From contig NZ_FOVH01000003.1 of the NCBI RefSeq assembly GCF_900115095.1, forward strand, positions 186,001-250,000: 64,000 nt of DNA, in the 5' to 3' direction. Positions 55,145-63,095 of this stretch are shown here, one piece after another. How positions within the stretch are numbered: the stretch's first letter is position 1; the number at the start of each line of letters is the position of its first letter. Source of the DNA: Actinomadura madurae (lineage in GTDB: Bacteria; Actinomycetota; Actinomycetes; Streptosporangiales; Streptosporangiaceae). The position numbers were made by a program, and so were the translations under genes. The notes under the pieces are model-generated. The model had not been told where the DNA came from. It searched no databases and saw nothing but the letters and a program-made list of their open reading frames with translations.

Positions 55145-56353
55145 TCAGCCGGGCAGGGGGTGGCCGAGGCGGCGCAGCGCCATCCCGGCCGCGCCGACGG
55201 CTCCGTCGCCGGCGCTGCGCGGCGCCTCGGCGAAGCGGGCGCGCAGGCCGGTGCGGACGGCCTCGGCGACGGGGCCTTCACGCAGCACCGAGCCGTGCAT
55301 CACGACCGGTGCGCAGGGGTCGGACAAGGCCGGGCGCACCGCGTCGACGTCGCGCAGCAGCCACTGCGCGGCCTCGTCGGTGATGCGCCTGGCCACGGGA
55401 TCGCCGGCGGCCGCGGCGGCGGCGACCACCGGGCCGAGCCGGCCCAGGGCCGCCGGTGGGCGGCCGTACACCTCCTTGATGATCGCTTGGGCGATGCGCG
55501 GGTTGGGCGGGGCGGACTCGGGATGGCCCGGTGGCCCGTGCGGGCCGGTGGGCCCGCCTCCCGGCGCGGGATAGGGGACGGACGGCGGATAGGCGGACTC
55601 GGGGACCAGCACGGCGGTGCCCGTGCCCCTGCCCGGGGGAGCCCCTCCGGAGGCGAGCGAGGCGGGTTGCGGCAGCACGGAGGCGCCCGGTGACGGCGAA
55701 TGGGCGCCGGCCATGGCCAGCGCCCTCCGGGGGAAGGATCTTCGCCGTTCCGAGTCGATCTCCGCGACCACGGTGGCGCCGAGCAGCGCCCGGGGGACCG
55801 AATCGGTGAGCAGTGTCGGGGAGCCGCGGCCGTCGTAGGCGGCGAGCGCCGCCCGCACGGCCTCCTTCCCGAGCCACACCGCCGAACCCTCGTCCCCGAC
55901 CAGCCAGCCGTAGCCGTCGGCGCGCTGCACGATCGCGCCGTCGTTGATGACCGCCGCGCCGGCGCCCGTGCCGGAGAACACCACGATGCCCTTGGGCTCG
56001 CTGGTTCCGGCGGCGAACGCCACCGCGATATCGGTCACAACGGCGGGCGAGCCGCGCAGCCCGACGGCCTGCCAGGCCTGCCGCGCCGCCGCGACGGCGG
56101 CGGGCCGGCCGGCCGAGCCGGCGCCGGCGATGCCGAACACGCCGGTGAGGATGTGGGTACGGTCCAGGTCCCCGAGCGCTTCCCGCAGGGCGGTGGTCAG
56201 CGCCCCAGCGGTGTCGCCTCCTGAGTTGGGGTTGGCCCCGGGGCCGGTGCCGGAACCGGCCAGGGCACCCCCGAGCGTCAGCACGACGCAGCGGGTCTTC
56301 GTGCCACCCGCGTCGATACCGACCACGTAAGGACCGGCCAAATGGGTCAACAC
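55145..56353 (-). CDS. BadF/BadG-family amino-sugar kinase (GlcNAc/MurNAc kinase-like)
   Basis: 402 aa. ASKHA kinase: phosphate-1 loop VVGIDAGGTKTRCVVL, GIAGAGS, phosphate-2 region VVFSGTGAGAAV and ADGYGWLVGDEGSAVWLG, C-terminal VVMHGSVL. BadF-type kinases such as MurK phosphorylate GlcNAc and MurNAc recovered from the wall; next to murQ this is the likely job. Unusual is a Pro/Ala/Gly-rich insert of about 85 residues (201–285) splitting the C-terminal half; relatives are about 300–330 aa. GTG 56353 starts just upstream of the P1 loop and lies about seven bases after a TACGGT, so translation may be leaderless. Confidence 0.88.
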   Translation of the reverse strand: MLTHLAGPYVVGIDAGGTKTRCVVLTLGGALAGSGTGPGANPNSGGDTAGALTTALREALGDLDRTHILTGVFGIAGAGSAGRPAAVAAARQAWQAVGLRGSPAVVTDIAVAFAAGTSEPKGIVVFSGTGAGAAVINDGAIVQRADGYGWLVGDEGSAVWLGKEAVRAALAAYDGRGSPTLLTDSVPRALLGATVVAEIDSERRRSFPRRALAMAGAHSPSPGASVLPQPASLASGGAPPGRGTGTAVLVPESAYPPSVPYPAPGGGPTGPHGPPGHPESAPPNPRIAQAIIKEVYGRPPAALGRLGPVVAAAAAAGDPVARRITDEAAQWLLRDVDAVRPALSDPCAPVVMHGSVLREGPVAEAVRTGLRARFAEAPRSAGDGAVGAAGMALRRLGHPLPG

Positions 56354-56378
56354 ATGGCGACCGTAGCCTTTTCTACCG

Positions 56379-56407
56379 TTGACGTGACATCTCGCGCGTA
56401 AGAAAAT
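56379..56407 (+). promoter_or_regulatory. Promoter of the rpiR–murQ operon
   Basis: TTGACG (56379–56384), 17-base spacer, GAAAAT (56402–56407). Transcription would start about at ATG 56415, i.e. leaderless. The AT-rich AAGAAAATTTCCT overlapping the −10 is a near-palindrome and a candidate operator for the encoded RpiR protein. Confidence 0.5.
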
Positions 56408-56414
56408 TTCCTCC

Positions 56415-57401
56415 ATGAGGAAACCCATCGGCCCCGGTCGGGGCCCCGAGCGGGGGATCACGGGGGAGCCCGACGCGTCACGGGACGACGTGCCGGGCCA
56501 GACCAAGGACAGGGACGCCACGCCGCTGAGCACGGTGGTGCGCGTCCGATCGCTGCTTCCCTCGCTGCCCCCCGCCGAGCGACGAGTCGCTCAACGCGTC
56601 ATCGACGACCCCGAAGGGGTCGCCAACTCCACCATCACCGAGCTCGCGCAGACCTGCGGCACGTCCGAGACGACCGTCATCAGGTTCTGCCGCGCGATCG
56701 GATTCCATGGTTACCCAGAACTGCGGCTGACCCTCGCCACCGAGGCCGGCCGCGCCCAGAGCGCCGCCGGCGGCCGGGTCATCGGCAGCGACATCAGCCC
56801 CGACGACTCGCTGGAGCAGATCGTCGAGAAGGTGACCTTCGCCGACGCCCGCGCCGTCGAGGAGACCGCCGCCCAGCTCGACATCAAGATGCTCGAACAG
56901 GTCGTGGACGCCGTCGTCGCCGCGGAGCGGGTGGACGTCTACGGCGTCGGCGCCAGCGCGTTCGTCGCGGCCGACTTCCAGCAGAAGCTGCACCGGATCG
57001 GACGCGTCTGCTCGGCGTGGGCGGACGCGCACATCATGCTGACCAGCGCCGCCGTCCTCGGCAACGGCGACGTGGCGATCGGCATCTCGCACACCGGCGC
57101 CACGGTGGAGACCATCGACGCGCTGGAGGTCGCCAAGACCCGGGGCGCGAAGACCGTGGCGCTCACCAACTTCCCGAAGTCCCCGATAGCGGAGGTGGCG
57201 GACCTGATCCTGACGACGGCCGCGCGGGAGACGACCTTCCGCTCCGGCGCCACCGCCAGCCGGCTGGCGCAGCTCACAGTGGTCGACTGCGTCTTCGTCG
57301 GAGTGGCGCAGCGCACCTACGGGCCGACCCGCAAGGCCCTGGAAGCCACGTTCGAGGCGGTCCGCGGACGGACCGTGCGACCCGACCGGAGGCGTCGGTG
57401 A
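56415..57401 (+). CDS. MurR/RpiR-family transcriptional regulator
   Basis: 328 aa. N-terminal HTH_6 domain (LPSLPPAERRVAQRVIDDPEGVANSTITELAQTCGTSETTVIRFCRAIGFHGYPELRLTLA) and a C-terminal SIS sugar-phosphate-binding domain (VDVYGVGASAFVAADFQQKL, GISHTGATVETIDALEVAK, GAKTVALTNFPKSP). Divergent from the kinase and overlapping murQ by GTGA, so it probably senses MurNAc-6-P or GlcNAc-6-P. The first 40 residues are an unconserved tail; with no ribosome site, a leaderless ATG is assumed. Confidence 0.92.
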   Translation: MRKPIGPGRGPERGITGEPDASRDDVPGQTKDRDATPLSTVVRVRSLLPSLPPAERRVAQRVIDDPEGVANSTITELAQTCGTSETTVIRFCRAIGFHGYPELRLTLATEAGRAQSAAGGRVIGSDISPDDSLEQIVEKVTFADARAVEETAAQLDIKMLEQVVDAVVAAERVDVYGVGASAFVAADFQQKLHRIGRVCSAWADAHIMLTSAAVLGNGDVAIGISHTGATVETIDALEVAKTRGAKTVALTNFPKSPIAEVADLILTTAARETTFRSGATASRLAQLTVVDCVFVGVAQRTYGPTRKALEATFEAVRGRTVRPDRRRR

Positions 57402-58294
57402 TCGATTGCGAGCTCCCCACCGAGGGACGGAACCCCCGGACCCTCGACGTCGACACGCTGCCGACCATGGAGGTGCTACGCCTGATCAACACGGAGGACG
57501 CGACCGTCCCGATGGTCGTCGCCGCCGTCCTGCCCGAGGTGGCGCGGCTGGTGGACCTCGCCGTCGACTCGCTGCGGGCGGGCGGCCGGGTGCACTACTT
57601 CGGCGCCGGCACGTCCGGCCGGCTCGCGGTGCTGGACGCCGCCGAGCTGCCCCCGACGTTCGGCATCTGGGGCCGGGTGGTGGCCCACCACGCCGGCGGG
57701 CCCGGCGCGCTGTCCCAGGCCATCTCCGACGTGGAGGACGACGTCGAGCTCGGCCGCCGGGACGCCCGCGACGTCCAGCCGGGCGACGTCGCCATCGGCA
57801 TCGCCGCGAGCGGCCGCACCCCCTACGTCGTGGGCGCCCTGCGCGCCGCCACCGCGGTGGGGGCCCGCACGGCGCTGATCAGCTGCAACCCGCACACCCC
57901 GTACGGGGACGAGGTCGAGGTGCACATCGGCCTCGCCACCGGGCCCGAGGTGATCAGCGGGTCCACCCGGATGAAGGCGGGCACCGCGACCAAGCTGGTG
58001 CTCAACTCCTTCTCCACCACGCTGATGATCAGGATGGGGCGCACCTACTCCAACCTGATGGTCAGCGTGAACGCGCTGAACTCCAAGCTGCGCGCCCGGC
58101 TGGTGCGCATCCTCACCGAGGCGACGGGGATGGACGCCCGCACCTGCGAGAACGCGCTGGAGGAGGCGGGGGGGAACACCCGCGTCGCGCTGGTCTCGCT
58201 GCTCGGCGAGGTGCCCGCGGCACGCGCGACGGTGGTCCTGGAGGAGACCGACGGCGGCGTCCGGGAGGCGCTCCAGCGCCTCAGATCAGTCTGA
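57398..58294 (+). CDS. murQ: N-acetylmuramic acid 6-phosphate etherase
   Basis: 298 aa, standard length. Cleaves the lactyl ether of MurNAc-6-P to GlcNAc-6-P and lactate, feeding NagA. Signatures: TEGRNPRTLDVDTLPTMEVLRLIN, GRVHYFGAGTSGRLAVLDAAELPPTFG with the catalytic Glu, GIAASGRTPYVVGAL, and ISGSTRMKAGTATKLVLNSFSTTLMIRMGRTYSNLMV. GTG overlaps the regulator stop (GTGA). Confidence 0.97.
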   Translation: MIDCELPTEGRNPRTLDVDTLPTMEVLRLINTEDATVPMVVAAVLPEVARLVDLAVDSLRAGGRVHYFGAGTSGRLAVLDAAELPPTFGIWGRVVAHHAGGPGALSQAISDVEDDVELGRRDARDVQPGDVAIGIAASGRTPYVVGALRAATAVGARTALISCNPHTPYGDEVEVHIGLATGPEVISGSTRMKAGTATKLVLNSFSTTLMIRMGRTYSNLMVSVNALNSKLRARLVRILTEATGMDARTCENALEEAGGNTRVALVSLLGEVPAARATVVLEETDGGVREALQRLRSV

Positions 58295-58374
58295 CCGGGG
58301 ACCGGTGACCCGGACGCCCGGGGGCACCGGAGAGCACGGACCGGCGAGGGAGACGCCGGCCCGACGGGGTTCCG

Positions 58375-58411
58375 TGGTCATGCGATCGTCCCCGCACCGA
58401 TCGCATGACCA
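58375..58411. terminator. Hairpin after murQ
   Basis: TGGTCATGCGATCG (58375–58388) and its exact complement (58398–58411) with a 9-base loop: a 14-bp stem, extendable by two pairs past one mismatch. No T-run. It may terminate the murQ transcript or serve as an operator for the next gene. Confidence 0.5.
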
Positions 58412-58473
58412 TGGACGCTCCCCGGCGGCGCCCGCCCTCCGCCCGGCGGTCGGTCCTTGTGGCGGCCGTGCCC

Positions 58474-58503
58474 TTCGGACATCTCGCCGGGATCACTTAC
58501 CAT
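58474..58503 (+). promoter_or_regulatory. Putative promoter of the HAD gene
   Basis: TTCGGA (58474–58479), 18-base spacer, TACCAT (58498–58503); start of transcription would coincide with GTG 58510. Confidence 0.4.
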
Positions 58504-58509
58504 CGGCCC

Positions 58510-59157
58510 GTGCCCTCCGAACCTGCCGTCAAAGCCGTCATCACCGACTGGGGCGGCGTGCTGACCTCCCCGCTCGGCGACGCCATCGAAGCCTGGCTCG
58601 CCGCCGACCGCATCGACGCCGAGCACTACAAGAACGTGATGCGCGCCTGGGTGAAGCAGGCCTACAACGGCTCCGGGACGAACCCGATCCACGGCCTGGA
58701 GGACGGCTCGCTCGCCACCGAGGAGTTCGAGCGCCTCCTCGCCGCGGAGCTGCTCACCGTCGACGGCGGTCCCGTCGAGGCGGCCGGGCTCATCTCCCGG
58801 ATGTTCGGCGCCTTCGCCCCCGTCGTCCCGATGTACGACGCGCTGCGCGCCGTGCGCGCCGCGGGCGCCCGGACCGCGCTGCTGTCGAACTCGTGGGGCA
58901 ACGAGTACCCCCGCGACCTGTTCGCCGACCTCTTCGACGCGGTCGTCATCTCCTGCGAGGTCGGGATGCGCAAGCCCGACGAGCGGATCTTCCGGCACGC
59001 CCTGGACCTGCTCGGCCTGGACGCCGCCGCCTGCGTCTTCATCGACGACATCGAGCACAACGTCCACGCCGCCGAGGCCCTCGGCATCCGCGGGATCCTC
59101 CACACCGGCCCCGACACCACCATCACCGAACTGCGCGAGCTGGGCCTCCTGCCCTGA
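58510..59157 (+). CDS. HAD-family hydrolase
   Basis: 215 aa from GTG 58510. HAD fold with VITDWGGVLTSP: the first motif reads DWGGV, so the usual second Asp (DxD) is replaced by Gly, as in the epoxide-hydrolase N-terminal/haloacid-like IA-v3 group. Motif II LLSNSWG, Lys in GMRKPDERIFRHALDLLG, and VFIDDIEHNV. Substrate unknown. GTG 58510 lies directly after a −10-like TACCAT, suggesting leaderless translation; the frame is open further upstream to 58405 but runs through a hairpin. Confidence 0.82.
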   Translation: MPSEPAVKAVITDWGGVLTSPLGDAIEAWLAADRIDAEHYKNVMRAWVKQAYNGSGTNPIHGLEDGSLATEEFERLLAAELLTVDGGPVEAAGLISRMFGAFAPVVPMYDALRAVRAAGARTALLSNSWGNEYPRDLFADLFDAVVISCEVGMRKPDERIFRHALDLLGLDAAACVFIDDIEHNVHAAEALGIRGILHTGPDTTITELRELGLLP

Positions 59158-59182
59158 CGGTCTGGCAGACTTGCTGACCGTC

Positions 59183-59692
59183 ATGCGCGTCTACCTGCCG
59201 TCCACGCTCACGCTGCTCGCCGGCGTCCACGCCGCGCGGGAGATCGGCCCCGCGCCGCTCGCCGCGCACGCCGTCACGCCCGCGCTCCGCGAGTGGTACG
59301 CGGGCGGCGACCTGGAGGAGCTGGAGTACGCGGCGATGTCCGCCGCCGCCCGCGCCTCGCTGCGCCTGCTCGCCGCCGACCCGTCCGCCCCGCGCCGCCG
59401 GGTGGTGCTCGCCGCCGAGATCCCCGACGACCAGGTCGCCCGCCCCCGCGGGGACGCCGACCTGGCGAACGGCGACCGCGCCCTCGTCCGGATCACCGCG
59501 CCCGTCCCGTGGAGGCTGATCGCCTCCGGCCACGTCGACGACCCGGACGCCGTTCCCGACGTCACCGCCGCCGCGGCGGCCCTCCCCGCCGCCGACGCCG
59601 GCGACGACGACGCCCGCTTCACCGTCGACGGCGCCGAAGGCCACGACCTCCTCTGGTACGCCACCCAGGAACTCCAACACCTCCTCGACTGA
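59183..59692 (+). CDS. DUF6912 family protein
   Basis: 169 aa, soluble. Family features: MRVYLPSTLTLLAGV at the start, APLAAHAVTPALREWYAGGDLEELEYAAMSAAARASLRLLA and RRRVVLAAEIPDD. It is common in actinobacteria next to HAD genes like the one upstream; no known function. ATG at 59183 begins the conserved MRVYLPST. Convergent with the ABC operon; the spacer contains hairpins and its stop lies in a 9-bp inverted repeat with 59772–59780. Confidence 0.8.
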   Translation: MRVYLPSTLTLLAGVHAAREIGPAPLAAHAVTPALREWYAGGDLEELEYAAMSAAARASLRLLAADPSAPRRRVVLAAEIPDDQVARPRGDADLANGDRALVRITAPVPWRLIASGHVDDPDAVPDVTAAAAALPAADAGDDDARFTVDGAEGHDLLWYATQELQHLLD

Positions 59693-59780
59693 CCACCCTT
59701 GCGCAGGAGAGGAACCCTTCTCCGCGGGCTTCGTCGGGCCAGTCGCCGCAAGCGCGGCGAGCCGCCCTAACGGGTGGTCA
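59690..59780. terminator. Convergent terminator region
   Basis: TGACCACCC (59690–59698) pairs with GGGTGGTCA (59772–59780), enclosing two smaller hairpins, notably TCGCCGC-AAGC-GCGGCGA (59743–59760). It lies between two convergent genes and could stop transcription from both sides. Confidence 0.5.
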
Positions 59781-60627
59781 CTGCGAGGTATCCGTCTTCT
59801 AGGGCGGGTTCCATCGGCTTCGCCTGCGGATCCGGTGCTGTGGGCGCCACGATGCGGTAACGCATGCCGGCCTCGTGTGGCACCGCGGACACGACCGTGC
59901 CCTCGGCCGGGGCCGGCCCGTCGGTGACGACCGACCACACCTGGCCCCGCGCGCGGTAGGTCAGTTCCTCGGCCGTGCCGCGGAAGATGAGGCGGCCGCC
60001 GGCGAGCACCGCCACCTCGCGGCAGGTCTGTGCGATGTCGTCGACGATGTGCGTGCTCAGCAGGACGGTGCGCCGGCCGGCGAACTGGGACAGCAGGGTG
60101 CGGAAGCGGATCCGTTCCTGCGGGTCGAGTCCCGCGGTCGGCTCGTCCACGATCAGCAGTTGCGGGTCGGCGAGCAGCGCCTGGGCGATGCCGACGCGTT
60201 GCCGCATCCCGCCGGAGTAGCCGCGCAGCCGGCGGTCGGCGTCCCCGCTCAGGGTGACCATCTCGAGGAGTTCCGCGACGCGCCGGCGGCGGGCCGTGCG
60301 GTCGTCCATGCCCTTGAGCAGTGCGATGTAGTCCAGGAACTGGCGCGCCGTCAGGTCGGGGTAGACGCCGAGGTCCTGCGGCAGGTAGCCGAGGCCGCGC
60401 TGCACGGCGGTGCGGCCCGCACGCGTGTTCATGTCGTGCCCGCCCACGGTGACCTGGCCGGACGTCGGCAGCACCAGGCCGGAGAGGATGCGCATCAGCG
60501 TGGTCTTGCCGGCGCCGTTCGCGCCCAGCAGCCCGAACATGCCGGTGGGCACGACCAGGTCCAGGCCGTCGAGGGCGGCCACCCCGCCACGGTAGGTCTT
60601 CGTCAGGCCGGAGATTTCGATCCGCAT
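59767..60627 (-). CDS. ABC transporter ATP-binding protein
   Basis: 286 aa. Walker A GANGAGKTT, Q-loop YLPQDLGVYPDLTARQFLDYIA, signature YSGGMRQRVGIAQAL, Walker B LLIVDEPTAGLD, and switch His in LLSTHIVDD. ABC-2 class exporter ATPase (CcmA/NatA-like). Last gene of the sigma–anti-sigma–ABC operon; 25 bases after the membrane gene. ATG with GAGGGAAC upstream. Confidence 0.93.
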   Translation of the reverse strand: MRIEISGLTKTYRGGVAALDGLDLVVPTGMFGLLGANGAGKTTLMRILSGLVLPTSGQVTVGGHDMNTRAGRTAVQRGLGYLPQDLGVYPDLTARQFLDYIALLKGMDDRTARRRRVAELLEMVTLSGDADRRLRGYSGGMRQRVGIAQALLADPQLLIVDEPTAGLDPQERIRFRTLLSQFAGRRTVLLSTHIVDDIAQTCREVAVLAGGRLIFRGTAEELTYRARGQVWSVVTDGPAPAEGTVVSAVPHEAGMRYRIVAPTAPDPQAKPMEPALEDGYLAVTTR

Positions 60628-60652
60628 GGAGTTCCCTCTGTCGTTGGGGGCG

Positions 60653-61480
60653 TCAGGTTCGGCGGGCGCGTACCGCGTGGCCTCCGGCGAGCGCGGCGGC
60701 GGCGAGCGCCAGCAGGATCGCGATGGAGATCCAGGCGGTCGCCGGCGTCGGATCCGGTCGCAGGAGGTTCAGCGTGGCGCCGGGCACCGGGCCGGCCCAG
60801 GTGTCCTCGCCGTCGATGCCGTGGAAGTCGAGCAGCACGTCGAGCGGGTAGCCGCCGAGCGGGTGGACGAGGGTCCGCGCGAGCGTCGGCATCATGTCCG
60901 GCGCGACCGCGTTGCCCCAGAGCCAGTAGCCGACGAAGATCACCCGGAACAGTGGCGCCGGCATGATCAGGGGCACCGTCAGCGCGAACGCGGCCACGAA
61001 CAGCAGGCCCGGCACGATCACCACGGCGGTGGAGGCCAGTGCCCAGCCGAGTGCCTGCGGGGCTCCGGAATACACCGCGTACGCCGATGCGAAGCCGAAG
61101 TACACCACCAGGATCGGGACGGCCGTCGCGGCGCCCGCACCGAGGTATTTGCCGACGAGCCGGGCGCCCGGCGGGGCGGGCGTGGCGTCCAGGAGCGGCG
61201 CCACCCGCAGCCGGTCGTCGCGGACGAGCCGGTCGGCTAGAAGGCAGCCGTACCCGATCGACAGGAGCGTGTGCAACTGGACCGTCAGCCCGGCGATGGC
61301 GGTCCTGGCCTCGTCCGGCCGCTCACCGGGGTCGAACAGGTCGCGCAGCAGGCTGCCGCCGATCAGCACGAACAGCACGACGGTCAGCGCGGGCACGATC
61401 CACACCGACCGTTTGCGGACCTGCATGCGGAACTCGTACCTCAGGCTCACGCCGAGCGTGGACGCGGTCTGGCCGGTCAT
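60653..61480 (-). CDS. ABC-2-type membrane subunit
   Basis: 275 aa. Six predicted helices: the first after SLRYEFRMQVRKRS, others through ILVVYFGFASAYAVY, ALASTAVVIVPGLLFVAAFALTVPLIM and ISIAILLALAAAALAGG. The loop VRDDRLRVAPLLDATPAP is like one in the two neighbouring proteins. Forms the export channel with the next protein and the ATPase. ATG overlaps the upstream stop (ATGA). Confidence 0.85.
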   Translation of the reverse strand: MTGQTASTLGVSLRYEFRMQVRKRSVWIVPALTVVLFVLIGGSLLRDLFDPGERPDEARTAIAGLTVQLHTLLSIGYGCLLADRLVRDDRLRVAPLLDATPAPPGARLVGKYLGAGAATAVPILVVYFGFASAYAVYSGAPQALGWALASTAVVIVPGLLFVAAFALTVPLIMPAPLFRVIFVGYWLWGNAVAPDMMPTLARTLVHPLGGYPLDVLLDFHGIDGEDTWAGPVPGATLNLLRPDPTPATAWISIAILLALAAAALAGGHAVRARRT

Positions 61481-62172
61481 TCGTCCTCCTCGCCGATGAG
61501 CCGTTCCGAACGGGCCAGCACGACCAGGGCCAGCGCGATGAGCGCGGCGCCCGTGCCGAGCAGCGCCAGCCGGTTCCCGGTCCAGTCGCCGGGCGCGGCG
61601 CCGCGGGTCGTGGCGAACAGGTAGAGCAGCCGCCCCGGCAGGTGCCGCTGCGCCATGTCCGCGAAGAACTGCTGCAACGCCCAGACCGTGGTGATCAGCG
61701 CGCCGGCCGCCGCCGGGCTGCGCAGTACCGCGCCGGACGCGAAGCCCGCGGCCCCCAGCCCGACGGTCGGCGCCGCCCAGGTGAGCTGGCCGGCGAGCGG
61801 CCCGTGGTTGGCCGGCCAGCGCGCCCACCAGCCGGTCGCGATCAGCACGGCGGCCATCAGCACGGCGACCACCGCGGCCCAGCCCAGCGTCACGGCCATG
61901 CGTCGCAGCAGCGTGACGCGGTACGGGGTGGGCGCGGCGAGGTGCAGTTCCACGGCCGGGTCCCGTCCGACCAGCGAGGCGCACCCGACACCGGCGGCGA
62001 GCGGCACCGCCATCTCCAGGGCGCCGAGCAGGATACGGGCCGTGGTCGTGTCGCCCGGTTCCGGGTTGGCGAACGCGGCCGCGACGCCCACCGCGACGGC
62101 GATCGGCGGGCCGAGCACGGCCGTCCATCCCGCACGGCGCGCCTCGTACCGCCAGAGCATCAGTGGTCTCAT
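61477..62172 (-). CDS. ABC-2-type membrane subunit
   Basis: 231 aa, about six helices, starting with the basic MRPLMLWRYEARRAGW typical of ABC-2 permeases. Contains the loop RDPAVELHLAAPTP (residues 70–83), matched in the anti-sigma protein. Second membrane partner of the ABC ATPase; substrate unknown. ATG overlaps the anti-sigma stop. Confidence 0.82.
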   Translation of the reverse strand: MRPLMLWRYEARRAGWTAVLGPPIAVAVGVAAAFANPEPGDTTTARILLGALEMAVPLAAGVGCASLVGRDPAVELHLAAPTPYRVTLLRRMAVTLGWAAVVAVLMAAVLIATGWWARWPANHGPLAGQLTWAAPTVGLGAAGFASGAVLRSPAAAGALITTVWALQQFFADMAQRHLPGRLLYLFATTRGAAPGDWTGNRLALLGTGAALIALALVVLARSERLIGEEDE

Positions 62173-63095
62173 GTCGGATGGGTAGCGCCCCGGCCGCGTC
62201 GAGGTTCACCGTCGTACGGACCAAGGTGCCCGGCGATCACCACCGCGACGATTCCGAACACGGCGCTCACGGCCAGGACCGCCACGTTCGTGGACCAGGC
62301 GTCGACGATGAACCTGGCAGCCCAGTCGTCGCGGGACCACACGCTGACCGCCAGCACTCGCATCGCCCACAGCCCGATGGCCGCGCCGAGCCCCACGTCC
62401 GGCCCGAACCTGACGGAGACCAGCAGGCTGACCGAGGACAGCAGCGCCATCGGCCCGAGCCAGGCGGCGATCAGCGTGTGCAGACCCGCCGTCCCGTCCA
62501 CCCCGACGGCGGCCAGCGCGGCGGAGGCCGCCACCGCGAGCACCAGGTCGTATCCGAACACCAGCACGAGACGCACCACCAGCAGCAGCCGCCCGGCCGC
62601 CGGGGTGGCGGCGACCAGTTCGGTGGCCGGGTCGCGTCGTGACCGGTACGTGCCGGCGACACCCGCCGCGGCCACGATCGGCGCGACCAGCGCGAGCACC
62701 ACCTCGGCACCGGTCGCGGGCCGCGCGACGGCCGCCGCCTGAACCAGGGCGATGACCACGCCCAGCGCCATCACCAGCGCCGAGGCGACGGGCACGGCCA
62801 GCCGGATCAGCCGGGCCTCGGCCGCGACCAGCGCGGCGGCGTACAGCAGGCGGCGGGTCCGGGGACCCTCGCCCGGCGGGCCGGCGGGACCCTCGATCGC
62901 GCTGCGGGTCAGCACCGCGTGCACCATGGTCGCGGCGTCCGGCGCCGCATCGCCGGGCGCGGCGGCACCCGCGATCGCCCGCCAGGCCGCGAGATCCGCG
63001 CGGCAGCGTGCGCAGCCCGTCAGGTGTGCGCGGACGCGGTCGCGGTCCGCGCCGCACAGCGAGCCGGCCGCGTACGCGGGCAGCATCTCGTTCAT
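62169..63095 (-). CDS. Zinc-finger anti-sigma factor with transporter-like membrane domain
   Basis: 308 aa. N-terminal zf-HC2 anti-sigma finger H24-x3-C28-x2-C31 (AHLTGCARCRADL), a linker, then about six membrane helices (from residue 97). Classical anti-sigma factors have one helix; here the membrane part contains YRSRRDPATELVAATP (150–165), like the loop of the ABC membrane proteins next door. It should hold the ECF sigma at the membrane and may sense transporter state. ATG overlaps the sigma stop (ATGA); its own stop overlaps the next ATG. Confidence 0.85.
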   Translation of the reverse strand: MNEMLPAYAAGSLCGADRDRVRAHLTGCARCRADLAAWRAIAGAAAPGDAAPDAATMVHAVLTRSAIEGPAGPPGEGPRTRRLLYAAALVAAEARLIRLAVPVASALVMALGVVIALVQAAAVARPATGAEVVLALVAPIVAAAGVAGTYRSRRDPATELVAATPAAGRLLLVVRLVLVFGYDLVLAVAASAALAAVGVDGTAGLHTLIAAWLGPMALLSSVSLLVSVRFGPDVGLGAAIGLWAMRVLAVSVWSRDDWAARFIVDAWSTNVAVLAVSAVFGIVAVVIAGHLGPYDGEPRRGRGATHPT

